Shown here: positions 29,354 to 37,757 of the stretch, piece after piece
Layout of the letters: every line of letters begins with the position of its first letter
Numbering within the stretch: position 1 is the stretch's first letter
DNA from: a virus
Direction: 5' to 3' (one strand)
Length of the DNA stretch: 61,587 nucleotides
Virus record (IMG/VR): IMGVR_UViG_3300032288_002407
Span: 1-61,587 of that record
Made by a program: the position numbers and the translations under genes
Notes under the pieces: model-generated
What the model saw: only the letters and a program-made list of their open reading frames with translations
Told to the model about the DNA's origin: nothing
The model's database searches: none

Positions 29354-29491
29354 AAGAGGAGTTGGTTTTGGTGACCACCACACGACACAGTTCGACGGCA
29401 AAGAAATTGCAGTCGCCGGACGTGCGGCGAATTTCTTTAACCGGCGAGCTACCGATTCACCCTTGCGGGTGCTTTATGCTCTACTCCTCTT
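29354..29491 (-). promoter_or_regulatory. structured leader upstream of the major capsid gene
   Basis: The 310-base gap 29326-29636 contains a multibranched fold: outer stem AAGAGGAGT/ACTCCTCTT (29354-29362 with 29483-29491, 9 bp); a long hairpin AAAGAAATT/AATTTCTTT (29400-29408 with 29430-29438) holding inner stem CGCCG/CGGCG (29414-29418 with 29425-29429); and hairpin CACCC-TTGC-GGGTG (29458-29471). All stems are perfect. It would be the 5' leader of the leftward capsid mRNA. I do not recognise a known riboswitch class. Confidence 0.55.
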
Positions 29492-29579
29492 TAGTGTTGA
29501 GCACACACTCCTGAGGACAGGTTTTTATGCTCTTTGCGTAATTACTATTCCAATAGCTACTTCTTGCAAGAAGAAATTA

Positions 29580-29617
29580 CAAAAACAATAAAGCCGCACA
29601 GGTTTCCCCATGCGGCT
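29580..29617 (-). terminator. terminator after the scaffold gene
   Basis: Read leftward, AGCCGCA/TGCGGCT (29592-29598 with 29611-29617) forms a 7-bp stem followed by TTTATTGTTTTTG. It separates the portal-scaffold transcript from the capsid leader. Confidence 0.7.
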
Positions 29618-29636
29618 CTGTGTCATTTAGCCTTAA

Positions 29637-30851
29637 TTACCGCCCATATTGACCTCGGATGGCTTGGAACAACGCATCGTCATCTTCATCTGCGGCTGGT
29701 TTTTTAGCCTCAGATTGGCGACCATTTGAGCTAGGCGTAGCGGCAGATAGGGCTTTATTGGCTTTACGGAGGTCTGAAAGCTCTTTCCTCATGCCATTAA
29801 GCTGCTCAATCAACACAGCGGCCAAATGAGGTGCTTGAGCCTGCAAAGCGCGATCTTCTGGCGTATCTGCGATCTTAGCCTCTTTGAGTGCGCTAAGAAG
29901 TTCGGCACGCTGCTCTTGGGGAAGCTGTTTGAGAAGCGGTCCCATTTGCGTCTCAATCATCTTGGTGGACGATTCAACGGCAGTTTGCCAAGCCTTTTGT
30001 TCCTCAAGTGTTTGCTTGGTAACAGTTTGCTTCTTTTCGTGTTCGTAAGCAGCACGGTTTTTGGCGGCATTTTCCTCCAAATCAGCTTCTTTCTTCCAGA
30101 TTTTGTGAAGCTCATTAGCCTTGTCCAAAATGGTTTTGGCAATGGCAGTAGGAACCTCGTCGTCAGCTTCCTTCAACACTTTCTCAATGGCAAGGTTGCG
30201 CTTCCATTCAGAGATTTCAGTGAAGGCTTTGGCTAGGCCATCCTTATCAATGTGGAACTCCGACACCATTTCGCTGATGTCTGTGTCAATTTCGCTGATG
30301 GGCTTCGCAATTTCATTTTGATATGTTTCCGACAGCTTGAAATCGGTCATGTCTCGGAATCGGCGCAAATCTTCAAGTTCCTTAGTCACCTCGTCGTCGA
30401 AAACGGGTTTCTTTTTGAACTCTTCATACTCAGCTTTGAGCTTTTCAAACTCAGGCTTCATCTTCTCGTATTCCTCTTTGACTTGCTTCAAGCCTTTCCA
30501 AGTGGCTTTTTCCTTCTCGGTGGCGACTCGGTTCTTGTAGGTCGGAATGTCGTCCTCGCCTTCTTCTTGGGTTTCAGACGCTTCTTCTTCAGCGGCTTCC
30601 TCCTCTACCTTCAGCTTTTCCTTGAGAGACTTAGGCTTGTTTTCCGCAGGGTTTTCCGCTTTTTCCTCTTGTTGTTTTTGAGGTTTTTCAGCGGTCTTTT
30701 CCTGTTTCATCACAGGATCGGTCTGCTGTTCAGTTTTGGCTTCGGGTGCTTGACGAATAGCGTCCCGAAGTGAGCTAAAGTCGTCCTCCATTTGAATTTG
30801 GGGAGCGGCTTCTGTTTGTGGTGCGGTAGGTGCGGCTTGTGCGGTGTCCAT
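29637..30851 (-). CDS. scaffold protein
   Basis: A 404-residue, strongly charged protein. Residues about 1-110 are Gln/Glu/Pro-rich and disordered; 110-270 and 330-370 are coiled-coil (EEYEKMKPEFEKLKAEYEEF). The C terminus is basic and ends QAIRGQYGR. Composition and its place between portal and major capsid genes are typical for a phage scaffolding protein, which templates procapsid assembly through its C terminus. No protease domain is seen. Confidence 0.8.
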   Translation of the reverse strand: MDTAQAAPTAPQTEAAPQIQMEDDFSSLRDAIRQAPEAKTEQQTDPVMKQEKTAEKPQKQQEEKAENPAENKPKSLKEKLKVEEEAAEEEASETQEEGEDDIPTYKNRVATEKEKATWKGLKQVKEEYEKMKPEFEKLKAEYEEFKKKPVFDDEVTKELEDLRRFRDMTDFKLSETYQNEIAKPISEIDTDISEMVSEFHIDKDGLAKAFTEISEWKRNLAIEKVLKEADDEVPTAIAKTILDKANELHKIWKKEADLEENAAKNRAAYEHEKKQTVTKQTLEEQKAWQTAVESSTKMIETQMGPLLKQLPQEQRAELLSALKEAKIADTPEDRALQAQAPHLAAVLIEQLNGMRKELSDLRKANKALSAATPSSNGRQSEAKKPAADEDDDALFQAIRGQYGR

Positions 30852-30857
30852 ATTGGG

Positions 30858-31211
30858 TTATTTCAAATGTTTGCGGAGCTTTTCAGGAAGGTTCTCCAGT
30901 CGAAGATCAGGCGGCAACGTGTGTTCAAATGGCGTTTCCGTCTTTTCGTCTTCTGGAGCTTCATTCAGCGGGAACGTCATGCTAATCAAAGCAGACAGAA
31001 CCTCGTTGATGCCCACCTTGCGATGGTAGTCATGGGCAATAATGGTATCGGGATGCACGCCAGCATAGATTTCTGGCATGGACTTTGGCACCCCAGCATC
31101 ACGAATGGCGTCAAGCGCACTTCTTAACACCGGATGCTGAAGGAGTTCGTTAAGTTGCGCTCGGTTACTATCAATTTTCCGAAACGCGATGGTTTTTGAA
31201 TTTTGGATCAT
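30858..31211 (-). CDS. small head-region protein, unknown
   Basis: A 117-residue helical protein coupled to the portal gene by ATGA and seven bases before the scaffold gene. I see no motif. An assembly role is likely from position. Confidence 0.6.
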   Translation of the reverse strand: MIQNSKTIAFRKIDSNRAQLNELLQHPVLRSALDAIRDAGVPKSMPEIYAGVHPDTIIAHDYHRKVGINEVLSALISMTFPLNEAPEDEKTETPFEHTLPPDLRLENLPEKLRKHLK

Positions 31212-33499
31212 GCAATTCTGTTATTGGCCTGTTTTTGGGCCATCATTCTCATTTTGAGAGCATTTTGGGCTGTCTGTTGAGCAAACTTAGCGTCATTCTG
31301 AGCAAGTTCCTGAGCACTCTTTTTGGCTGCGAAGTCAAGTTCAAGGGCTTTCTTCTGCGCGTCCAGCATGGCAATCCGAGCGGCTGCATCAACCGCTTGG
31401 CGGTCAGTGGACAACATAGCGGATTCTTGTGCTGGAACTTCTTCGCCAGCTTGTTGCGCTTGTTCTGCGGCTTTACGCTGCTGCGCTTCGAGATGCTTCG
31501 CACCGTTGATAACCACTTCGCCAAGCTGTTGCAGTTCTTCTTTGTAAATCTTGAACAGCGGATTGCGCTGCGAGATAAACTGCATGTGTTCTCCGGCGTG
31601 CTGCCAGATCATCTGCATTTGAGGGATGGCTTGCTCCATTTCGATCTGAAGCTGGCTCAAAGCGGTATTCACTTCGTCTAGCTTCTGGAGATGCGTTCCA
31701 ACGTGGATGACGTGATTTTGGTTCGGCTCGATAACAGCAGGTTGGCCCAGCCCCATGAGGGCGTTTTCCATGTTGGCAATCTGGAGGTCCATTGGAGGAC
31801 GTTGCCCCGGTTGCTTTGGAACCAGCATGTTTGCGTAAGCCACATCTGTATGAGAAGCAAGATAGGTGCGAAGAGCAATCTGTTGACCATCTGCATCCAA
31901 GCGGTCCATGACGGACATTACCGCTCCTGCGGCTGTGCGGCGTTCAAGCACAGAACCTTTGCCAAGACCTTGATTGATTTCGATGCCATCCACATCCACG
32001 GCGTAAATGGCTTCAATCGGCACCCCACGCTTGATACAGCGTTTGCGGAACTCCAAGACTTCCTTCCAGCCACCATGACCAGCAGGGTAATCTTTGTTGC
32101 ACGCACGGCGCACGATTTCCTTAAAGTCGTTCTTCCAGCTATCGAAGAAAAGGTCAATGCCACCTGTGGCGAGACGACCTTGAACAGCATTTGCGCTTTG
32201 GATTTCTTCGGCAGTCTTGGGAGTTTTGCCGTCCTGACTCATGCCAACACGGAACGAACTTGTCCGCATGTTGAAGATGTTAGTCAGAGAACCAATCGCA
32301 GGAATCAAACTGTCCTTAAACGGAACGTGAGGAACTTCTGGGAAGGAAGTGCCTTGCAGAACCACATTGTATGGACCGCGAGGCTGAATCATCTGGTCAA
32401 TAACTGCATCTTCGGAAGAAGCCTGAATTGCGGGTGTTGCCGCAAAGATGGCTTGATCCATGAACTTGCAGGTCATCAGGTTCAGCATCACCGAACCGTT
32501 GTGGCCGTTCCAACCATTGCCACGGAGGGCATAGAAATCACCGTTGCTGCCCACGCCATAGGTGTAGGCCGTGATTAGCTGACTCATGTGGTTATACACA
32601 CCTTCGCACTTGTAGAGCCAATCGCCTTGACCGTCATAACGACCAATGACGTGTGTGATGGTGCCATCTACTTCGGCAATCCATCCGTGGATAAGTTGAA
32701 CCGTAGTGGCAGAAAGACCGCTAAAGTAGTCTTGATCTTTGTAGGTTTCTTGGGTTTCCTGCGGATTAGAAGTATCAGGCGAACGCTGTTGAGCAGTCTT
32801 AATCGCTTTCAGAACTTCATCGGGATTCCAACCAGCTTTGATGGCAGCATCACGATTCTCAATTTTGCGATGCAGTTCTGATGGTAGCATCTCAACTTTG
32901 CAAACCACCAAATCAACATCGTTGATCGTAGCGCGAGTGCGGCGTGGCAGCTTCAAATACTGAAGATCATACACCTTCCAGCGCCAGTCATACTTGTCCT
33001 CACGGAAAGTGAAGGACACGCCAAACATGGTAAATTGATGAACGCAAAGCTGGACGTTAAAGTTGAAATCGCTCCAGTTCTTCACCATCCGACTGATTTC
33101 TTCGGAGATGATTTGGCTCCAAGTAAGTTTTTGCTGCTCATCGCCAAACTCAGTTGGGACCGTTCCAAACTGGTCAATCGCATGGAAAAGCTGAATATAA
33201 GGCTCTTCAACTTCCCGTTGACTTTGAGACAAGTAACCAAAGTTGACATTGGTTCGTCCTGCCATCCCATGAATGCGGTCACGGCCTTCTGAAAAAGGGG
33301 GATTGCCGTCCACTTCCGATTGAACCAATGCCCTTGCACGCATGGCTTGGAAGTCCGCAATGAACAAACCGTTCCAAACGCTTTGTAGTGCTGATGGGTC
33401 TTTTACCCGATTCCGCAAGATGATTTCGCCATCCTCGGCATCCACAATGGGGGGCAAAGTCGAAGGATTGTTAGGGACGTTTGAAAGCTGCAAGGACAT
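31208..33499 (-). CDS. portal protein
   Basis: A 763-residue protein. The first ~500 residues have the alternating helix/strand pattern of large portals (WSQIISEEISRMVKNWSDFN, GVSFTFREDKYDWRWKVYDL). The last ~150 are a long Gln/Ala-rich helical barrel segment (LDAQKKALELDFAAKKSAQE). It would form the dodecameric DNA channel and docking point for terminase. Size is in the range of short-tailed phage portals. First gene of the head operon; the terminase genes are far away on the map. Confidence 0.82.
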   Translation of the reverse strand: MSLQLSNVPNNPSTLPPIVDAEDGEIILRNRVKDPSALQSVWNGLFIADFQAMRARALVQSEVDGNPPFSEGRDRIHGMAGRTNVNFGYLSQSQREVEEPYIQLFHAIDQFGTVPTEFGDEQQKLTWSQIISEEISRMVKNWSDFNFNVQLCVHQFTMFGVSFTFREDKYDWRWKVYDLQYLKLPRRTRATINDVDLVVCKVEMLPSELHRKIENRDAAIKAGWNPDEVLKAIKTAQQRSPDTSNPQETQETYKDQDYFSGLSATTVQLIHGWIAEVDGTITHVIGRYDGQGDWLYKCEGVYNHMSQLITAYTYGVGSNGDFYALRGNGWNGHNGSVMLNLMTCKFMDQAIFAATPAIQASSEDAVIDQMIQPRGPYNVVLQGTSFPEVPHVPFKDSLIPAIGSLTNIFNMRTSSFRVGMSQDGKTPKTAEEIQSANAVQGRLATGGIDLFFDSWKNDFKEIVRRACNKDYPAGHGGWKEVLEFRKRCIKRGVPIEAIYAVDVDGIEINQGLGKGSVLERRTAAGAVMSVMDRLDADGQQIALRTYLASHTDVAYANMLVPKQPGQRPPMDLQIANMENALMGLGQPAVIEPNQNHVIHVGTHLQKLDEVNTALSQLQIEMEQAIPQMQMIWQHAGEHMQFISQRNPLFKIYKEELQQLGEVVINGAKHLEAQQRKAAEQAQQAGEEVPAQESAMLSTDRQAVDAAARIAMLDAQKKALELDFAAKKSAQELAQNDAKFAQQTAQNALKMRMMAQKQANNRIA

Positions 33500-33543
33500 T
33501 TAACAAAGTATGCTCAAAGTGAGGCATAACAAGCCGATTGTTT

Positions 33544-33568
33544 GCTTGACTACTCCAATGCGTCAAGC
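33544..33568. promoter_or_regulatory. inverted repeat between portal and a divergent DNA-binding gene
   Basis: GCTTGAC (33544-33550) and GTCAAGC (33562-33568) form perfect 7-bp arms with an 11-base spacer in the 84-base gap between the leftward portal gene and the rightward gene at 33584. Placement suits an operator, possibly for the protein encoded at 33584. Confidence 0.4.
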
Positions 33569-33583
33569 ACTCTTTTCACGAAA

Positions 33584-33922
33584 ATGACGGGAAAACCAGC
33601 AAGTAGGCAAAGAAAGTGGCAGCTCAAACAAAGTGAGGCTGGTCTTTGTTCTCTTTGCAGCGAGCCTTTATTGAAGTGGGGGCTATGCCAACAGCATGTG
33701 GAATTGGCTACCATTCGCAGGCGAAAAACCAAGAAAGTAAAGCGTCACTACTTACCCAAGGGGGCATGGACAAAAGTAGATTGGTCAATGCCACAAAAAC
33801 AAATTGCCTCCAACATGGGAGTGTCGGAGGCAACTGTTCGGTATCACCGAAAGAAGATTACTTTCTCTTGGCAGGACTCACACGCGCTCCCATCCCGACA
33901 CGGGATTTTTCGCGCATCTTAG
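33584..33922 (+). CDS. zinc-motif plus helix-turn-helix small protein
   Basis: A 112-residue protein from the ATG at 33584 (a longer frame to 33542 lacks a good start). The N-terminal half has CSLCSEPLLKWGLCQQH, a C2CH zinc-site pattern. The C-terminal half has a helix-turn-helix (QKQIASNMGVSEATVRYHRK). It is the only plus-strand gene amid leftward genes and overlaps the end of the next minus gene by 65 bases. A regulator is likely. Confidence 0.65.
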   Translation: MTGKPASRQRKWQLKQSEAGLCSLCSEPLLKWGLCQQHVELATIRRRKTKKVKRHYLPKGAWTKVDWSMPQKQIASNMGVSEATVRYHRKKITFSWQDSHALPSRHGIFRAS

Positions 33923-34202
33923 CCCTCATTTTAGCCGGACCCATTTCAGAGGCCGTTTTGGGAGTCTTGGAAGAAACACGCTTGGTAGGTCGGCAATACT
34001 CGTTATCTCCGCCAGCACCACAGGGTTTGCCTGTTCGCTGGTCCTTCCACTTCTCCTTTTCCCATCGCTTGAGATTGGAACCAGCTTCGCCTTTGCGGAC
34101 GTTGCCTTTAGCTTTACGGCACTTGGCAATAGCTTGAGAAGCGCGAGCCGATGGAAACACGGCATAGCTGGCTTTGACTTTGTTGTAGCAGGAGTCCTTC
34201 AT
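33858..34202 (-). CDS. DUF5872-like small basic protein
   Basis: A 114-residue Lys/Arg-rich protein starting MKDSCYNKVKASYAVFPSAR. The pattern of SAxASxAxxxCRK, WKDQRTGKPCG and CRPTKRVSSKTPKT matches my memory of the viral DUF5872 family, whose function is unknown. It lies next to a DUF6321-like gene, a pairing I associate with aquatic viruses. The family name should be checked by profile search. Confidence 0.7.
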   Translation of the reverse strand: MKDSCYNKVKASYAVFPSARASQAIAKCRKAKGNVRKGEAGSNLKRWEKEKWKDQRTGKPCGAGGDNEYCRPTKRVSSKTPKTASEMGPAKMRAKMREKSRVGMGARVSPAKRK

Positions 34203-34203
34203 G

Positions 34204-34437
34204 TTATTTCTTCTTCACGCTTTTGCTTCCGACACAACCCCATTTTTTCCGCGACAGGCTGTTGGGCGAGTTGCGATCTGAACGCCAGTCACCAGCGATC
34301 TTGTTGCTGCGAGCACAGTAAGCATCTGCACGCTTGCTGCCGATAGGTCCAATCTTACTACCCTTCTGTCCGTATTTGACAGTTTTAGTGCGTCCCGTCG
34401 AAGGATTCTTGACGGTCTTTGAGAACTTCTTTTCCAT
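34204..34437 (-). CDS. DUF6321-like small basic protein
   Basis: A 77-residue basic protein ending with GDWRSDRNSPNSLSRKKWGC, a pattern I associate with viral DUF6321. Starts at caatATG and is two bases upstream of the DUF5872-like gene. Function is unknown; both are candidates for virion or DNA-associated basic proteins. Confidence 0.65.
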   Translation of the reverse strand: MEKKFSKTVKNPSTGRTKTVKYGQKGSKIGPIGSKRADAYCARSNKIAGDWRSDRNSPNSLSRKKWGCVGSKSVKKK

Positions 34438-34454
34438 ATTGTGTTAGTGTTTGG

Positions 34455-34865
34455 TTAAGACAGCGAGAGACGCTGTTTGATTTGGTATTGCCTCTTCTCG
34501 GAATTATCACAAATCCCTTGAAGAAGATTCTGCGTGCCTTGTGTGGCTTTCGGTGCGGCTTTCTCAATCAGAGCGCACAAGTCTTTTTCCCCTTTGAGGA
34601 TGATGCGAAGGAAAGCATCTGCTTTGGTTTCATCAGGAGAAACGCTGGACATCTCGGCAGCAGTCTTATTGATCTTGCTGATGCTGATAGTCTCGGTTCC
34701 ATGTCCAATGGTGCGCTCAATGATGTCATCGTAAGCAGCTTCATAGTCAGGGTAAAGTTTGCCAAGGAACTTGTGGTCTTCAAAGAAGGTTGGTCCTTTG
34801 ATGACGTTGTGAGCACGATGGGCAAGAAACTGGAGGGCGCGAAGGAGGGTGGCGATAGAACTCAT
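34455..34865 (-). CDS. Dps/ferritin-like protein
   Basis: A 136-residue all-helical protein. The segment HRAHNVIKGPTFFEDHKFLG with KLYPDYEAAYDDIIERTIG follows the Dps pattern (His, then FxxxH, then a DxxxER helix) that builds the inter-subunit iron site. Length is a little short of typical Dps. If active it could bind DNA or iron and limit oxidative damage. Some ligand positions are not certain, so catalytic activity is unproven. Confidence 0.6.
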   Translation of the reverse strand: MSSIATLLRALQFLAHRAHNVIKGPTFFEDHKFLGKLYPDYEAAYDDIIERTIGHGTETISISKINKTAAEMSSVSPDETKADAFLRIILKGEKDLCALIEKAAPKATQGTQNLLQGICDNSEKRQYQIKQRLSLS

Positions 34866-34874
34866 GGCAAAAGA

Positions 34875-35054
34875 CTATTCTGATTTAGAATTTACGCAAA
34901 GCAAGTTTCTAGCTTGAGTAAAACCAGCCGAGTAGGACTTGGCTTTCTCAATGAGAATCTGGCGGGTATGCTGATAGTTCAGCCAAAGAACAAACCAAAC
35001 CCACGGGATGCTGATGGTGATTGCGCCAATAATATAGGCTTTAAGTTCAATCAT
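34875..35054 (-). CDS. small single-span membrane protein
   Basis: A 59-residue protein from ATG 35054 (aaatATG), preferred over a longer frame to 35105. One membrane helix (YIIGAITISIPWVWFVLWL) near the N terminus and a polar tail with one Cys. Function is unknown. Confidence 0.55.
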   Translation of the reverse strand: MIELKAYIIGAITISIPWVWFVLWLNYQHTRQILIEKAKSYSAGFTQARNLLCVNSKSE

Positions 35055-35064
35055 ATTTGTGAAA

Positions 35065-35343
35065 TTAAGATGGCGTTTCTTCTTCGGCAACATTGTTTTG
35101 AACAAATTTCATCAATTTACCCCATAGTTTTGCACTCCAAGGCTGTTTGCCTTTTTCCAACATGCAGATGTATGACGAGCTTACTCCAAGGATTTGAGCA
35201 AAATGAGAAATGCTTAGATTGAGGTCATGGCGAAGATTGGTGGCAAACTGAACTTTGACGCTCTCTAAGTTCTTTTGAACCTTTTCTAGGTTTTCAATGG
35301 AATCATTGATTTTGGCGAGTGATTCTTGATGTTCTTTATTCAT
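35065..35343 (-). CDS. XRE-type helix-turn-helix protein
   Basis: A 92-residue protein: coiled-coil N terminus, then a Cro/CI-type helix-turn-helix at about 38-75 (SISHFAQILGVSSSYICMLE). Its start overlaps the stop of the 239-codon gene upstream (TAATG). Likely a regulator; the palindromes at 36118-36179 are a candidate operator for it. Confidence 0.75.
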   Translation of the reverse strand: MNKEHQESLAKINDSIENLEKVQKNLESVKVQFATNLRHDLNLSISHFAQILGVSSSYICMLEKGKQPWSAKLWGKLMKFVQNNVAEEETPS

Positions 35344-36062
35344 TAGATAAGGATAGTTTGATGTAAGCCGTTCTTAGCTTTTCGGATAGAGGAAATAATT
35401 TTGGATTCGTCTTTATTTTTGTTGATGGCGGTTTGAATGGCACGTTGGTTGTCTTCTACGATCTTGCTGTTCCAGCGATGTTTGGCGCATCCTGTTGCCG
35501 TGATTTGCTTCATGGCATTTGCATACATCACCTCAAAATACTGGCTAAAATGTTCGGCTATCTCAGGGGTGAATGTTCCACAATCAAGCACATTTCGGGA
35601 TGTCTCAACCTCTTTTCGGTGGTCTGCAACGTGTTTGGGTAAAGGCATGTTTTCCCCCTGATAAACCTCAATCGCCTTCGGAGCATGAAGCAAAATGCCC
35701 ATTGCTCTCCAAGCATCGTAAAATGGACCTAGATTCTCCCTTGTTGCCCCCCATTCTTTGTAGATTAAATCAAACACCTTTTGCTGGCCTCTTGATGATG
35801 GACTGAGCCTTCCAATAGTGGTGGTCAAGTATTTGGGCAGAATCACCCTTGAAGCATCCAGCCAAACAATTCGATTCCCCAAAGCTGCCAAGTCAGAACG
35901 GTGATACTTGTGGTCGCCAGCTAACGCACCCAGCTCCGGCAAATTAACCTCCACAATGCCAATCGCATTCGCCAACTCCCAAAGAGCTAGATACAACAGT
36001 TTGTGCTGACCACTCATATCCCCCAAATTGGAAAGGATATTGGATTCATAAATCTTTGGCAT
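35343..36062 (-). CDS. unknown, possible replication or regulatory protein
   Basis: A 239-residue protein with an N-terminal helical region that could be a winged helix (GQHKLLYLALWELANAIGIV; LPELGALAGDHKYHRSDLAA) and a basic C-terminal helix. It sits directly downstream of the palindromic AT-rich region. I do not recognise the family; an initiator or regulator fits the context but is not shown. Confidence 0.5.
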   Translation of the reverse strand: MPKIYESNILSNLGDMSGQHKLLYLALWELANAIGIVEVNLPELGALAGDHKYHRSDLAALGNRIVWLDASRVILPKYLTTTIGRLSPSSRGQQKVFDLIYKEWGATRENLGPFYDAWRAMGILLHAPKAIEVYQGENMPLPKHVADHRKEVETSRNVLDCGTFTPEIAEHFSQYFEVMYANAMKQITATGCAKHRWNSKIVEDNQRAIQTAINKNKDESKIISSIRKAKNGLHQTILI

Positions 36063-36117
36063 GTGGTTGCTTAATATAAAAAGTTAACCATTGAATCAAG
36101 AAGTTAATAAATTATTC

Positions 36118-36179
36118 TATAGGGTATAGCATACCCTATAAGAGGATTGTTCTTTATATAGGGCTTAATATACCCTATA
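36118..36179. promoter_or_regulatory. palindromic AT-rich operator region
   Basis: TATAGGGTAT-AGC-ATACCCTATA (36118-36140) is a perfect palindrome with 10-bp arms. A second copy, TATAGGG-9-CCCTATA (36157-36179), follows 16 bases on. AAGTTAA and TTAACTT copies flank the region (36081, 36101 and near 36192). The gap 36063-36189 is strongly AT-rich. On the minus strand TTGATT, 17 bases, TATTAA lies between the palindromes and the gene starting at 36062, so these are likely operators of that operon. Confidence 0.6.
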
Positions 36180-36189
36180 GACTTTTTTA

Positions 36190-36429
36190 TTAACTTTCGT
36201 CAAAATCCTCCAATTCCCGCAAAAACTTACCTCGATACAGTGACTTTTCCTTGATACTCAAGGATTTCACACGAGGTATCTCTGGAAACATGACAAAAAA
36301 TGGGTCTGAAGCATGGGGCAAATCAAAAACATGGGCCAATTCATCATTACGGTTCTCCAATTCGGCATTCAGCGGTGTAAAGATATTCCAGCGACTCAAA
36401 ACGAGGCAGGTTCTCGCAAGGCTTCTCAA
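36190..36429 (-). CDS. small protein overlapping the upstream gene in another frame
   Basis: The open frame runs 79 codons from a TTG at 36429 and overlaps the end of the upstream gene by 83 bases. No ATG lies near the upstream stop, so the start is unclear. It could begin at a TTG, or be the C terminus of the upstream protein reached by a +1 frameshift. The sequence from NRNDELAHVFDLPHA on is protein-like. Function is unknown. Confidence 0.4.
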   Translation of the reverse strand: MRSLARTCLVLSRWNIFTPLNAELENRNDELAHVFDLPHASDPFFVMFPEIPRVKSLSIKEKSLYRGKFLRELEDFDES

Positions 36430-36940
36430 ATGCCGTGTCCACGCTCAGAACTCGGTTGTTCGGCACAGCAGCAAACCATCCCTCATTAACTTGCAGTAAG
36501 TGTAATTGTTTGTGTTGTTGGAAGCAATCCGACAAAGCATTCCCCGTGAAGTCAATCGTGCAAAGGTAACGCGCAGGCAAGCGGTCTGGATATGGCTTAA
36601 TCCCACGCACATTCAGCAATTCAGCATTCCCACGCTTCCAGATGCCAAACTCATGGACGCAGAACTCCGACGAGAACGTGTCCCAAGGTTGGATCAACTC
36701 AACATCTGGCATCTCGCACGGCTTCCAGCAAATCGCCTGTATCGGCAGGCAATACATCGCCCCCGCTATCTCAGGTTCATCAAAACGCACCTGAAACTGG
36801 AGGCTCGCTGCTTCCTGACACCTTACCCCCAAAATGTGAGCCTTTAGGTATTTGCCGAACCCGCTTTGGTGGTTCTGGGTGAACTCTTTGCGGACGAGGC
36901 AATGGACGATGGAGGGTAGGTCGGAGAGAATGTAAGCCAT
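36347..36940 (-). CDS. unknown protein
   Basis: A 197-residue protein from ATG 36940 (MAYILSDLPSIVHCLV), rich in Phe, Leu, Cys and Pro. No recognised motif. Its last 83 bases overlap the next frame (see 36190-36429), which may be a continuation. Part of the leftward accessory operon. Confidence 0.55.
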   Translation of the reverse strand: MAYILSDLPSIVHCLVRKEFTQNHQSGFGKYLKAHILGVRCQEAASLQFQVRFDEPEIAGAMYCLPIQAICWKPCEMPDVELIQPWDTFSSEFCVHEFGIWKRGNAELLNVRGIKPYPDRLPARYLCTIDFTGNALSDCFQQHKQLHLLQVNEGWFAAVPNNRVLSVDTAFEKPCENLPRFESLEYLYTAECRIGEP

Positions 36941-36970
36941 AAAATTGTGATACAGAAGAAGTGGCACTCA

Positions 36971-37216
36971 TCAGCCATGGGGTTGCAGAGATTCAGCCAA
37001 AGGTCGCAAATCCTCGACAGCAATCTTGATGGCTTCACCAAGACTTGCCGCAAGCTGATCCCACGTCTGGTTACCTCCTCGGTTCTCGATAGCATCGCAA
37101 GCCAACGACTGAGCCAAGATGAATAACCGACAGGCAGGATCATCCGTTACTTCATCAAGCGCACCAAGCACCTGCGTAAGACCTTCAGAGAGTATGTTTT
37201 GGTGTGGTAGGTTCAT
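36971..37216 (-). CDS. small acidic helical protein
   Basis: An 81-residue protein, mostly helical (LTQVLGALDEVTDDPACRLF, LGEAIKIAVEDLRPLAESL). Starts at ATG four bases after the upstream stop. Function is unknown. Confidence 0.6.
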   Translation of the reverse strand: MNLPHQNILSEGLTQVLGALDEVTDDPACRLFILAQSLACDAIENRGGNQTWDQLAASLGEAIKIAVEDLRPLAESLQPHG

Positions 37217-37220
37217 AAGA

Positions 37221-37757
37221 TTAGTCTAAGATTCGATAAGCCATGATGTCACCGAGTGAGCCATCGTGCGACCAGTCTAGGGTGTTTCGAGTGAGGGTGT
37301 GCCTCCTCCCATCCCGATACTCAACCTCGTACCTTGTTTGTTTTTCAACGATTGGAGTGCTGCCACCACCATACCACGGAATCCATGCGGGGACAACGGG
37401 TTGCTTGTCGAGAATCCATGGGGGTTCTTTACTTGTCAGTTCTTGAATGGCTTTTTCAGTTTGCTCTGGAGTAGAATATGATGGTTTGTTGATTGCTCGC
37501 CTCAACTCCTCGCGGCCTGCTTTCCATGCTTTGAAGGCGTCATCCGAGTTGCAGAAAGTTTGAAGATCGCTAGTCACCCACCATTTAGCAAACGCCTCCC
37601 GCTCCTCGTCCTTGGTAAGTTGGTAGTCAATGGCATCAAGGATATGCTTCAAAGCCAACTCTCTTGCCCCTTCTATGCTTTGACCGTTGCTAAGTGCCTC
37701 TCTGCGAACAGAAGCAAACATATCCGCCAGTTCCTTGAGTGTGTAGTTTTTGTTCAT
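37221..37757 (-). CDS. unknown accessory protein
   Basis: A 178-residue protein with an N-terminal helical domain containing EAFAKWWVTSDLQTFCNSDD and FKAWKAGREEL, a phrase common in small phage proteins, and a C-terminal segment with VEYRDGRRHTL. It overlaps the upstream 98-codon gene by ATGA. No enzymatic motif. Confidence 0.6.
   Translation of the reverse strand: MNKNYTLKELADMFASVRREALSNGQSIEGARELALKHILDAIDYQLTKDEEREAFAKWWVTSDLQTFCNSDDAFKAWKAGREELRRAINKPSYSTPEQTEKAIQELTSKEPPWILDKQPVVPAWIPWYGGGSTPIVEKQTRYEVEYRDGRRHTLTRNTLDWSHDGSLGDIMAYRILD

Noticed and set aside
29371-29471. tRNA-like sequence ending CACCA on the minus strand
   Set aside because: The stems do not match a cloverleaf, and no T-arm or anticodon arm of correct length is present. 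I found no tRNA gene in the window.
29334-29591. 85-codon plus-strand frame upstream of the capsid gene
   Set aside because: It lies over the structured leader, with no start context and no coupling. The perfect stems explain the sequence better.
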